DNA of 64,000 nt from Paenibacillus sp. FSL R7-0345 (GTDB lineage Bacteria; Bacillota; Bacilli; Paenibacillales; Paenibacillaceae), in assembly GCF_038595055.1 (NCBI RefSeq), contig NZ_CP152002.1, positions 3,392,501 through 3,456,500 on the forward strand, given 5' to 3'. A program made the position numbers and the translations under genes. Of the stretch, positions 1-8,388 are shown piece by piece; position 1 is the stretch's first letter; the number at the start of each line of letters is the position of its first letter. The notes below the pieces were generated by a model. The model was not told where the DNA came from. It saw nothing but the letters and a program-made list of their open reading frames with translations, and did not search any database.

Positions 1-59
1 CCAACCCTTGCGCGATATAGCAAGGAGTAAAAGTGTAATTAAAGGAGGTACAATATTAC

Positions 60-3000
60 ATGCTGCAAGCCCCTGAAATTGTGATCGAAGAATACGAGCC
101 TCTCAAACATGCCAAGTCAATCGCCGAAATGTGGAACCGGAGCTATGAAAGCTGGGGTGGGGACAACTCATACCAGACGGAACAAAGCGTTATCGATGAG
201 CACCAGAATGGTACCCATCTTAAGCTGTTTCTGGCAGTAGCAGGCGGAGAGGTTATCGGATACTGCAGCTTTTCCCACTACAAGGACGACACTGGAGCAT
301 TGTATATCCCTCTGCTGAATGTCAGGCCGGATTATCATGGACGCAAAGTCGGCAAAATGCTCATACTCCGCGCGCTTGAGGAAACAATCCGTCTTGGCTG
401 GCCGCGGCTGGACCTTTATACCTGGCCGGGTAATACCAAGGCGGTGCCGGCGTATAAGAAAAGCGGATTTTTCTGGGAGAAACGCGATGATTCCACGCAC
501 CTGATGAACTTTATCCCGTCTGTTCTGCAGACCGGAGCGGTGAAGCCGTTGTTTGAAATACTGGACTGGTACTCTGACAGTATCCGGGAAATATCCGTTA
601 AGCCGGATGGCCGTAATGAAAAAGGGTTTGACTATTTTACATATGAATGGCAGAAGGCTGACCTAAAGCTGAAAATGGAATATGAGCGTACCGGACGCGG
701 CTTACGGCTGATTGAAACGGAGGATTACCTGATTCAGGCTTCCATTCCGGTACAGCATCAGCTGCCTTTCGGCAGCAGTTATCCGATAATCTATGAAGCG
801 TTGAATAAAAGCGGCAAGCCACTCACTGTGCAGGTCAAGGGAATCAGCAATCCGAAGATCAGCTTTGAGCTGGCGGAGACGAGAGTTGTTGAAACTACAG
901 GGCAGGTTGAAGGGCGGTTCTACGTTCATCCGGTAGAGGAAGAGCAGGATTCTTACCAGACTCATCCGGTTATCGAGGCAGAGCTGCTCATAAATGGGCT
1001 GCCTGCGGTCTTTAAGCTCGGAATCGAGCCGAAGTTCCCGGTTAAACTCAAACTGGCGTTGCCGGACCGCACAATGATTTATAAAGGTGAGACGTTTGAG
1101 CTGGATTTGACTGCGGAGAATGAATACGATACGGAGACATTGTTTAGCTTCAGCTTGCCGGATGATTCCGTTTTGGCGTTTCAGCAGTCAGATGTACAGA
1201 TTAAGGTCCCGGCAAAAGGCCGCAAAACATTGGCTATTCCCGCCGTTCTCAAAGAATACGGGATCTGGAATCACCAGCTGAATATTACTGCGCATACAGG
1301 AAGTCCGGAATCTGCATTGACTGAACAGAAAGTCAGCCTTGTTTTCCCTGGAACGCTTGCATCTTTCGGCGGGCAGACAGAGAATGGGTGGATGATCAGC
1401 AGCGGACGGTATTCGGCACACTTGGACAAGTCCAAAAATACGCTTAAGCTTTTTGAAGACAGGCATAGAGTACTCGAACTGCAGTATCCAAAGTTCGGAC
1501 TGCCCTATACGAATGAATTCAAAAAGTCAGCTGCCGAGCAGGTTACCCATTACACGGATGGCGATGCGATGGTGCTTGAAGCCCGTTATAAGCTGGATTC
1601 CGCGCGGGAGGGACTGCTTTTAACGACACTGGTCAAGCTCCACGGGAACGGTATCATTGAACGCTATCATCAGCTCCATAACACTTCGGGTACGGATTTT
1701 ACAGATCCAGTGCATCTTAAGGAAAGCTTCGGCTTCAGCCTTGAGGGCGCCGTAATGCCATATCTTGGACAAAATCTTGATCTGAAGCAGGGCGTGCACG
1801 CCGCCAGCGCCGACTACTGGGACGTCCAGAACCTGACGGAGAACTGGCTGTACGCCGATGACGGTACGATAACGAAGGGCATTGCCTGGCCGGCAGACCG
1901 CGCCTTAGTCAGGGACCACTGGCTATATGCGGTTGAGCATCCGTTTGAAGGTATTACCGCCGGCGCAACTGTAGAGACAGGGCCGTTGCGGATTGCCTTG
2001 GGCACCTGGAACAGCTGGCGGGATTTCCGCTCCTTCGCGCTGCAGCAGGGGCATTCACGCGCAGAGAGCCTGGATACATCCAGTCAGCTGAAGATTAGCC
2101 TAAATGGCGGGAATCCGTTTATTAGCGGGCAGACTGAGCTGCGGCTGCAAGAGCAAAAAATGAGCTTTTTGGAAGGGGAAATCTCCGTTTCCTCAGCAGC
2201 TGAGAGTATTGCGCCGCATAGCCTGGTGATTAATGCAGTCCAGCAGCTGGCTGAAGCCAGTCTGCCGCTTGTTCCATACGGACAGGCAGAAGCAGATGTG
2301 CTCCGGCTGCAGCTTGATATGGAAACCTATGAATCGGCTGAAAGCTATCTGGTGATTCCGGTATCAAGTGCTGAAGTAAAGCATGATACCCGCCGTACTG
2401 AGCAGGGTGAGGTGCTTACAGCAGACAACGGAGTGCTGCGGATTCAGGCTGACAGCAGCTTTGCACCGGTACTGTTTTCGTTGCAGCATCAGGGTCAGGA
2501 GTGGCTGGATTCGTCCTACCCGTCCCCGCAGCCCAAGTCCTGGTGGAATCCGTGGACCGGCGGAGTGGCGGCAGGCCCGGACGGTATTTCCCCGCTCAGT
2601 CTACTGGAGGAACCGCGGGAAGCGGCTTTTGCCGAACTGACAGATAATAAAGGAAACTGCTGGTCAGGGATAAAGCTCAGCATATCCGTTACCCGTAACC
2701 GTAAACTACGCGGGCTTACGCTGCATCACTATTTCCTGCTGCTTCCTGGTGCGCCGGTGCTTGCTTCTGTAGTCCGGATCGTGCAGAATACAGATGCACC
2801 GCTGCATCCGCTTGATCTGCATAACATTGCCTTTTACAAGACAGGCAGCTTGCTGAAGGGCAGCAGGGGAACACTAAAAAATGCGCACGGTGAGCAGATC
2901 ACTTATAAAGCAGGGCGAGTCCAGAATGAGACAACCAGCGCAAGCGGTATTATTCAATATCATTCGGATGAGCGGAAGCAGCGGCTGAGCCTAATCAGCA

Positions 3001-3194
3001 GTCCGGACAAAGCAGCTCCTGAGCTGATGGTTAATACTCATGTAGTGTCTTCCTATACGTCAGAGAAGCTGTTCTTGAAGGATGGGGAGACGCAGTTCAG
3101 CACACCGCAGTTTACTGTGCTCTCTGATCTGAATATCCCGGAAGAAGCGTTCCGCGATCTGTTGACCGTCAGATTCACAACCGATACTCCATGA
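60..3194 (+). CDS. GNAT acetyltransferase fused to a large beta-rich domain of unknown function
   Basis: The 1044-residue product begins with a GNAT acetyltransferase fold (about residues 8-155). This includes the acetyl-CoA loop region 'RPDYHGRKVGKMLI' and the typical ending 'VPAYKKSGFFWEKR'. The remaining roughly 880 residues are beta-strand rich, with no signal peptide or membrane segment. Stretches near residues 240-430 look like Ig/CARDB-type sandwiches, and the region from about 470 onward loosely resembles the beta-sandwich of carbohydrate-active enzymes; that is inference. A typical GNAT is 150-180 residues, so the fusion is unusual. The ATG has a perfect AAAGGAGGT 11 bases upstream. 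It probably leads an operon, since the amidohydrolase starts 12 bases after its stop. The GNAT call is firm; substrate and C-terminal function are unknown. Confidence 0.8.
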   Translation: MLQAPEIVIEEYEPLKHAKSIAEMWNRSYESWGGDNSYQTEQSVIDEHQNGTHLKLFLAVAGGEVIGYCSFSHYKDDTGALYIPLLNVRPDYHGRKVGKMLILRALEETIRLGWPRLDLYTWPGNTKAVPAYKKSGFFWEKRDDSTHLMNFIPSVLQTGAVKPLFEILDWYSDSIREISVKPDGRNEKGFDYFTYEWQKADLKLKMEYERTGRGLRLIETEDYLIQASIPVQHQLPFGSSYPIIYEALNKSGKPLTVQVKGISNPKISFELAETRVVETTGQVEGRFYVHPVEEEQDSYQTHPVIEAELLINGLPAVFKLGIEPKFPVKLKLALPDRTMIYKGETFELDLTAENEYDTETLFSFSLPDDSVLAFQQSDVQIKVPAKGRKTLAIPAVLKEYGIWNHQLNITAHTGSPESALTEQKVSLVFPGTLASFGGQTENGWMISSGRYSAHLDKSKNTLKLFEDRHRVLELQYPKFGLPYTNEFKKSAAEQVTHYTDGDAMVLEARYKLDSAREGLLLTTLVKLHGNGIIERYHQLHNTSGTDFTDPVHLKESFGFSLEGAVMPYLGQNLDLKQGVHAASADYWDVQNLTENWLYADDGTITKGIAWPADRALVRDHWLYAVEHPFEGITAGATVETGPLRIALGTWNSWRDFRSFALQQGHSRAESLDTSSQLKISLNGGNPFISGQTELRLQEQKMSFLEGEISVSSAAESIAPHSLVINAVQQLAEASLPLVPYGQAEADVLRLQLDMETYESAESYLVIPVSSAEVKHDTRRTEQGEVLTADNGVLRIQADSSFAPVLFSLQHQGQEWLDSSYPSPQPKSWWNPWTGGVAAGPDGISPLSLLEEPREAAFAELTDNKGNCWSGIKLSISVTRNRKLRGLTLHHYFLLLPGAPVLASVVRIVQNTDAPLHPLDLHNIAFYKTGSLLKGSRGTLKNAHGEQITYKAGRVQNETTSASGIIQYHSDERKQRLSLISSPDKAAPELMVNTHVVSSYTSEKLFLKDGETQFSTPQFTVLSDLNIPEEAFRDLLTVRFTTDTP

Positions 3195-3206
3195 AAGGAT
3201 TTATCT

Positions 3207-4076
3207 ATGAAAATCATCGATGCACATGTTCATTACTCCAATATTGAAGCTTTTCATGAAACGGCCCGGACACTGGCGAATATTGATTATTCGGAAAAGG
3301 GGCTGCTGGAAGAATTCCGGCAATCCGGTGTCATAGCGGGTGTGGGGATGGGGGTTACGGAGACGGTTCCGGGCGCTTTTCCCGATTCTGCGGCGCTTAA
3401 TCCGATGAGGCTTGATCTGGAGGACAACCTTCCGGACAACCTGTATACCTGTGTCGGCATCAACCCGCTGACCCTGCATCTGGATGGGCAGCTCGAGGCA
3501 CTGGAGCAGTCCCTGCGCGAAGAACACGTTGTCGGGATTAAGCTTTACGCAGGCTACTATCATTTCAATGTCGGCGATGAGATTTACGACCCTGTGTACA
3601 GGCTGGCATCCCAATATAATCTGCCGGTAGTCATTCATGGCGGACTTACCTATTCGGACAGGGGGCTGCTTAAATATTCCCATCCGCTATCAATGGAGGA
3701 GACCTTCCTTAAGCACCGGGATCTTACCTTTATGCTCTGCCATCTTGGAGATCCCTGGGTAATGGATACCGCAGCCCTGCTGGAGAAAAATCCGAACCTG
3801 TACAGCGACCTGTCCGGCTGGATCGTCGGCGATCCTGCCAAGGTGGACAGGCTGATGGGCGAGCAGACGTATACCGATCATTTCCGCCGGGCCATTGTTT
3901 TCGCCGAGAAATATGACCGGCTGGTATTCGGTACCGACTGGCCGCTTGTTCCGCTTACGGCCTACATCACATTTGTGAAGAACCTTATTCCTGAAGTACA
4001 CTGGGAAGATGTCTTCTACAATAATGCGCTGCATGTATTTCCCAAGCTGGAGCAGCTGATCAGTAAAATAAAATAA
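3207..4076 (+). CDS. Amidohydrolase family (TIM-barrel metal-dependent hydrolase)
   Basis: A 289-residue cytosolic protein of the Amidohydro_2 type. It opens with the metal-binding signature 'IDAHVHYS' (residues 4-11). Later come 'GIKLYAGYYHF' (lysine-bearing strand), 'PVVIHGG' and 'LCHLGDPW' (histidine ligands), and it ends with 'LVFGTDWPL', whose Asp is the usual catalytic metal ligand. The family hydrolyses or decarboxylates ring and amide compounds; the substrate here cannot be read. AAAGGA precedes the ATG with good spacing, and the gene sits between the GNAT fusion and an FAD oxidoreductase, suggesting one catabolic or modification operon. Confidence 0.85.
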   Translation: MKIIDAHVHYSNIEAFHETARTLANIDYSEKGLLEEFRQSGVIAGVGMGVTETVPGAFPDSAALNPMRLDLEDNLPDNLYTCVGINPLTLHLDGQLEALEQSLREEHVVGIKLYAGYYHFNVGDEIYDPVYRLASQYNLPVVIHGGLTYSDRGLLKYSHPLSMEETFLKHRDLTFMLCHLGDPWVMDTAALLEKNPNLYSDLSGWIVGDPAKVDRLMGEQTYTDHFRRAIVFAEKYDRLVFGTDWPLVPLTAYITFVKNLIPEVHWEDVFYNNALHVFPKLEQLISKIK

Positions 4077-4121
4077 TCCGGCAGCTGTATGGAAGTGCCT
4101 GTCAGAGAGAGGGAATTCATC

Positions 4122-5252
4122 ATGAGTAAAGTTATCGTCATCGGTGCAGGAATTCTGGGCGCCTCAACAGCTTATCAGCTGGCGAAGCTGGGGGCGGAGG
4201 TGCTGATCATTGACCGCAAGGACCCGGGACAGGCGACTGATGCCGCTGCCGGGATCATCTGCCCCTGGCTGTCGCAGCGGCGTAACAAGGCCTGGTACAG
4301 ACTTGCCAAGGCTGGTGCGCGTTTTTATCCGGGTCTGATTCAGGAGCTGGAACAGGAGGGCGAGACTGACACCGGTTATGCACAGGTTGGAGCGCTCAGT
4401 GTTCACTCCGACTGGGACAAGATCCTCAAGCTGGAGGAACGGGCGCGGCTGCGGCTTGATGACGCGCCGGAGATCGGCGCAATCAGCTTGCTGGAAGAGC
4501 AGGATACAAGGTCTGAGGTGCCGCTGCTGGCGGAAGGGTATAATGCCCTGCGGGTCAGCGGAGCTGCGCGGGTGGACGGGCGTGCGCTGCGTGAGGCGCT
4601 GCTGCGCGCTGCCCGGCGGAATGGGGCCCGGCAGATCAGCGGTGACGCAGTGCTGCAAACCGAAGGCAAGCGGATCACAGGGGCGGCCGTTGACGGCGAA
4701 GTTTATGCTGCTGACGCCGTAGTAGTGTGTGCAGGGGCATGGGCGCCTTCACTGCTGCTGCCGCTGGGCCTCCGCTTTCAGGTCAGCTACCAGAAAGGCC
4801 AGATCCTACATCTTCAGACCACCGGTCAGGAAGATACCGGCTCCTGGCCTGTCGTGATCCCGCCGACAGACCAATATCTGCTGTCTTTTGCCGATGGCAG
4901 GATCGTTATCGGGGCCACACACGAAAATAATGTGGATGGCTTTGACACACGAGTTACAGCCGGGGGAATGCAGGAGGTACTGAATAAAGGACTGGAGCTG
5001 GCACCGGTTTTGGCGGATAGTACCATTCAGGAGGTCAGAGTAGGCTTCCGGCCGTTCACTCCGGGATTTCTGCCGGTGATTGGCGCCGTGCCCGGCTGGG
5101 AAGGAGTGCTGGCAGCCAACGGCCTCGGAGCGTCGGGCTTAACCATGGGGCCGTTTATCGGGAGCCAGCTGGCGAAGCTCGCTCTGGGCTTGACCCCGGA
5201 CATTGAGCTGGAGGATTATGAACTCAGCAAAGCGATGGAGCAGCAGGGTTAG
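4122..5252 (+). CDS. FAD-dependent amine/amino acid oxidoreductase (DAO family)
   Basis: About 376 residues. The N-terminus 'VIVIGAGILGASTAYQLAK' is a Rossmann GxGxxG dinucleotide fold followed by the acidic residue of 'IDRKD'. The C-terminus has 'VGFRPFTPGFLPVIG' and 'ANGLGASGLTMGP', the FAD-binding end of the D-amino-acid/glycine-oxidase superfamily. It probably oxidises a secondary amine or amino acid. An in-frame ATG at 4089 would add 11 residues, but the GAGAGAGGG at about 4106 fits the ATG at 4122, which also places the Rossmann strand right at the N-terminus. It lies 45 bases after the amidohydrolase and 27 before the nitroreductase. Confidence 0.85.
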   Translation: MSKVIVIGAGILGASTAYQLAKLGAEVLIIDRKDPGQATDAAAGIICPWLSQRRNKAWYRLAKAGARFYPGLIQELEQEGETDTGYAQVGALSVHSDWDKILKLEERARLRLDDAPEIGAISLLEEQDTRSEVPLLAEGYNALRVSGAARVDGRALREALLRAARRNGARQISGDAVLQTEGKRITGAAVDGEVYAADAVVVCAGAWAPSLLLPLGLRFQVSYQKGQILHLQTTGQEDTGSWPVVIPPTDQYLLSFADGRIVIGATHENNVDGFDTRVTAGGMQEVLNKGLELAPVLADSTIQEVRVGFRPFTPGFLPVIGAVPGWEGVLAANGLGASGLTMGPFIGSQLAKLALGLTPDIELEDYELSKAMEQQG

Positions 5253-5279
5253 TACAAACACAAGGAGGGCGATTAGCCA

Positions 5280-5765
5280 ATGAGCATCGTAGAAATCATC
5301 AAAACCCGGAGAAGTGTGAAGCAGTTTAAGTCAGATCCTGTCAGCGAAGGAGACCTGTTATCCTGGCTGGAGGCCGCAAGCTATGCCCCGAACCACCGGA
5401 TGAACGAGCCGTGGGAGATTCTGATGATCGGAACCGAAACTAGAGCGGCGCTGAAGCATAAGACTGATTTTGGCGGAGCACCGGTTGTGCTTGCTTTACT
5501 GTCTAAATCAGCAGCAACCCCGTTTGAGCGTGACGAGAATGTAATGGCGGTTTCCTGCTTTGCCCAGAATTTTCTCCTGGCTGCCCATGAAGCCGGAGCA
5601 GGCGCATATTGGGCTTCCTTAGGCGCATTGCCCCATAACCGTATTATTCTCGGTGTACCGGAGGATTATGATGTAATCGGTGTTTTCGGAATCGGCTATC
5701 CGGCAGAAATTCCGCCGCTCAAGCCAAGAACACCTGTTACCTCCAAAATCACTACCCGTCCTTAG
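5280..5765 (+). CDS. Nitroreductase family protein
   Basis: A 161-residue FMN-dependent NAD(P)H oxidoreductase. The N-terminal 'IIKTRRSVKQFKSDPV' carries the Arg-Arg-Ser FMN-phosphate signature. 'ASYAPNHRMNEPWEI' follows, and the C-terminal 'GVFGIGYPAEIPPLKPR' is typical of the YdjA-like branch. The protein is on the short side for the family (160-220 residues). AAGGAGGGC precedes the ATG. It is the last gene of the four-gene operon, which ends in the hairpin at 5772-5793. Substrate unknown. Confidence 0.88.
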   Translation: MSIVEIIKTRRSVKQFKSDPVSEGDLLSWLEAASYAPNHRMNEPWEILMIGTETRAALKHKTDFGGAPVVLALLSKSAATPFERDENVMAVSCFAQNFLLAAHEAGAGAYWASLGALPHNRIILGVPEDYDVIGVFGIGYPAEIPPLKPRTPVTSKITTRP

Positions 5766-5771
5766 GATATG

Positions 5772-5793
5772 AGCCGCGCTTAGCGCGGCTTTT
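5772..5793 (+). terminator. Rho-independent terminator after the nitroreductase gene
   Basis: AGCCGCGC and GCGCGGCT form a perfect GC-rich stem with a two-to-three base loop, followed by TTTTGTGTT. It lies 7 bases after the nitroreductase stop codon. Confidence 0.85.
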
Positions 5794-5895
5794 GTGTTAT
5801 AAAGGAGCGTATACAGCTAAAAGCGCTGACTGCTGATTGCCGTAAACCTGCTGCGGTTAATGAATGGCAGAAAGATCAGCAGAGGAGGATTACAA

Positions 5896-6126
5896 GTGGC
5901 AGATCAGCGCAAACGGAATATTCATACGACACCGAATCCCGACGGAGGCTGGGATAATCAGAGAGGCGGCGAGAAGCTCAGCCATCACAGTACCAAGGAG
6001 GAGGCGGAGCGGGCCGGCAAACAGGAAGCGAAGAACGCTCATACGGAGCTGAAAATCCACAATAAAGACGGTAAAATATCGGACTCGGTCAGCTACGGTA
6101 ACGACCCGTATCCGCCCAAAGGATAA
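5896..6126 (+). CDS. Small DUF2188-like protein
   Basis: A 76-residue hydrophilic protein. The pattern 'NIHTTPNPDGGWDNQRGGEKLSHHSTKEEA...' followed by 'HNKDGKISDSVSYGNDPYPPKG' matches the DUF2188 type: an N-terminal 'P..gGW.v..eg..ra' strand, an alpha helix of Glu/Ala, then 'h..dG.I......G.dP.P'. Function is unknown for the family. An upstream in-frame ATG at 5860 exists, but AGAGGAGG at 5881-5888 points to the GTG at 5896. It stands alone, about 130 bases after the previous terminator. Confidence 0.75.
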   Translation: MADQRKRNIHTTPNPDGGWDNQRGGEKLSHHSTKEEAERAGKQEAKNAHTELKIHNKDGKISDSVSYGNDPYPPKG

Positions 6127-6211
6127 TATTAAATTTCATGAATATACGCCTGTACGGGAACTCTAGAAATTGAGGAACGCTCAAATTCTAAAGAGGATGA
6201 GGACGGTATTC

Positions 6212-7654
6212 ATGAATAAGGTTTCAAATAGTGCTAAACAGGAAAAGAAACTGAAATGGTGGCAGTTAAGCCTATTGGGCGTGGCCGGAACAATCGGTAC
6301 AGGTTATTTTCTCGGCTCAGGACTGGCGATATCTATCGGAGGCCCGTCCGTGCTGATTGTGTACTTGCTGGCCGCTGCCGGGACTTATGTAGTCTTTGAT
6401 GCACTGGCCCAAATGACCGCACAGCATCCTGAACAGGGCTCCTTCCGGTCCTACGCCAAAAAGGCATTCGGGAACTGGGCCGGGTTCGGCAGCGGGTGGG
6501 TCTACTGGTTCTCCGAGCTGCTGATTATGGGCAGCCAGCTTACGGCTCTGTCCATTTTCTCACGGTTCTGGTTCCCGGCGGTACCGATGTGGACCTTTGC
6601 AGCAGGCTATGCTGTGTTAAGTCTGACCATTGTCTTCTTTGGCAACAAGGGGTTTGACCGGGTGGAAAATGTGCTGGCTGTAATCAAGGTGTCAGCGATT
6701 CTGATGTTTCTTGTGCTGGCAGCCGCATTTCTGGCCGGCTGGATTGGCGGAGCCAAGTATACGCCTGACATGCCTAACGGCTTTAAGGGCTGGCTTCCTG
6801 CGGGAGGAATCGGCCTGTGGTCTGCTTTTATTTTTGCCTTCTATGCTTATGGCGGGATAGAAGTATTGGGCATTATGGCCAACAGGCTGGAGAATCCCGA
6901 GGAGGCACCCAAAGCCGGCAAGGTGATGCTGCTGTCGCTTGCGACGGTATATGTACTATCCATTGGTCTTGCTGTTATTATGGTGCCGCTAAGCGCCTTT
7001 AATCCTAAAGAAAGCCCGTTTATGCTGGCGCTGACCAGCGACCGGCTGGCTTTTGTTCCGCACCTGTTCAATGGCGTGCTGATCATTGCCGGTTTTTCCA
7101 CAATGACCGCATCGCTGTATGCGATTACTTCGATGATGATTACCCTGGCCCAGGAAGGGGATGCTCCCCGGATGTTCGCAAAGAAATGGAAGGACAAGTA
7201 TCCGTTTCTTGCGCTCTGTCTGATTGCTGCCGGTTTAACCGCGGCTATAATGATGTCGCTTTGGCTTCCTGACAGGGTATATGAATACATTACAACGGCC
7301 GCCGGGCTCATGATCCTGTATAACTGGTCATGGATCCTGCTGTCCTCCGGAAGATTGCTTAAACCCGGCAGGCTGAGCGGACTGAAACGCTGGAGCGGAC
7401 TGGTTCTGATCGTAGCTGCAGTTGCCGGTACGCTGTTCCATAAGGTTAGCCGCCCGGGGTTCTACATCAGCCTGCTGATCATAGCTGTAATCGCGCTCAG
7501 TGATTTTATTGTCCAGCGGGTAAAGCGCAAGCACAAGGCTTCCTCTGCGGAGGAGGAGACAGGCGGACAGGATGTTGAAATAGCCGGACATCACAGCCTG
7601 CCGGGATCTGAATTCCGGATCAAGGGGATCCGGCTGCGCAAAAGCAAAATCTAG
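6212..7654 (+). CDS. Amino acid permease (APC superfamily)
   Basis: A roughly 480-residue integral membrane transporter with about 12 hydrophobic segments. Near the N-terminus 'GTIGTGYFLGSGLAISIGGPS' is the TM1 substrate-loop signature of the APC/AAT family, followed by 'YLLAAAGTYVVFDALAQM'. 'EVLGIMANRLENPEEAPKA' in the middle is the conserved loop after TM6. It resembles proline/serine/asparagine-type permeases; the amino acid cannot be named. The ATG at 6212 is preceded by GAGGATGAGGA; a TTG at 6170 would add a 14-residue non-membrane leader. The gene converges on the LysE-type gene, and their stop codons share the palindrome CTAG at 7651-7654, so there is no terminator between them. Confidence 0.85.
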   Translation: MNKVSNSAKQEKKLKWWQLSLLGVAGTIGTGYFLGSGLAISIGGPSVLIVYLLAAAGTYVVFDALAQMTAQHPEQGSFRSYAKKAFGNWAGFGSGWVYWFSELLIMGSQLTALSIFSRFWFPAVPMWTFAAGYAVLSLTIVFFGNKGFDRVENVLAVIKVSAILMFLVLAAAFLAGWIGGAKYTPDMPNGFKGWLPAGGIGLWSAFIFAFYAYGGIEVLGIMANRLENPEEAPKAGKVMLLSLATVYVLSIGLAVIMVPLSAFNPKESPFMLALTSDRLAFVPHLFNGVLIIAGFSTMTASLYAITSMMITLAQEGDAPRMFAKKWKDKYPFLALCLIAAGLTAAIMMSLWLPDRVYEYITTAAGLMILYNWSWILLSSGRLLKPGRLSGLKRWSGLVLIVAAVAGTLFHKVSRPGFYISLLIIAVIALSDFIVQRVKRKHKASSAEEETGGQDVEIAGHHSLPGSEFRIKGIRLRKSKI

Positions 7655-8265
7655 TGGAAGAACAGCAGCCGGGCAGCCTGTACTCCGAAATACAACCCGA
7701 AGCCGATAAGCGACAGGCCGGATAACACGGAAATGGCCCGCAGCACACGGGTAGTCAGCACTTTACGGAACATACTGGACGCGGCAGCCATCGAAAAATC
7801 CCACAGCAGAATGCCTAAGACTATACCTCCACTGTATATGAGCAGCTGCTGCATCGGGAATTCGCTGGCTGCTTTGGCAAGTACAGATCCGTAGATACCG
7901 AGCCAGAACAGGATGGAGAGCGGATTAAACAGGGACATCAGAAACCCGGACAGAAAGGATCTGAACAGCGAGGTGTCGCTGCCGCCTCTTAAACTTGCTG
8001 TTGCCACTTCACCTGAGCTTCTGATGCCGTCAAAGCCTGTGTACACAAGAACGAAGAAACCGAACAGCCACAGAAACGCTTTGACAAACGGCGCATCGAG
8101 CAGATGGATCATGCCGAAATAGACGAGCAGCATATAAACGATATCTGCACTGACAGCGCCGAGCCCGAGCGTCCAGGCATGCAGGAATCCCCCGCGCAGA
8201 CCTTTATCCAGCTGGGCTGCATTTATGGGTCCAATAGGCGCGGATAGGGATAAGCCGAGCAGCAT
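7651..8265 (-). CDS. LysE family amino acid exporter
   Basis: At least 204 residues with six hydrophobic segments. 'LLGLSLSAPIGPINAAQLDKG' is the LysE/RhtB signature, and 'SGFLMSLFNPLSILFWLGI' contains the conserved NP motif of the second half. These proteins export amino acids. The first ATG is at 8265, but a very strong AAAGGAGGAGGAGGA (8305-8291) lies too far upstream for it. Seven codons upstream, an in-frame ATT at 8286 has proper spacing and would give the usual N-terminal residues before 'YMLLGL'. I list the ATG as the minimal start and think ATT is more likely. Confidence 0.85.
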   Translation of the reverse strand: MLLGLSLSAPIGPINAAQLDKGLRGGFLHAWTLGLGAVSADIVYMLLVYFGMIHLLDAPFVKAFLWLFGFFVLVYTGFDGIRSSGEVATASLRGGSDTSLFRSFLSGFLMSLFNPLSILFWLGIYGSVLAKAASEFPMQQLLIYSGGIVLGILLWDFSMAAASSMFRKVLTTRVLRAISVLSGLSLIGFGLYFGVQAARLLFFH

Positions 8266-8353
8266 ATACGAGACAAATGAATGAATGACGTCCTCCTCCT
8301 CCTTTACTAGTACTAGCCTATTCGGCTAGAACAGGAGGTAGGACAACCAAAAT

Positions 8354-8382
8354 GAAGGCCTGCGCAATTCAAGCGGGCCTTC
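8354..8382 (-). terminator. Terminator of the RNase J gene
   Basis: On the minus strand GAAGGCC pairs with GGCCTTC, with further GC pairs inside, followed by ATTTTGGTTG. It lies just 3' of the RNase J stop at 8389. Confidence 0.7.
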
Positions 8383-8388
8383 TGTATG

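Noticed and set aside
7651..7654. A frameshift or misassembly where the amino acid permease and LysE-type genes meet
   Set aside because: Both proteins end naturally; their stop codons just share the palindrome CTAG, a normal convergent arrangement.
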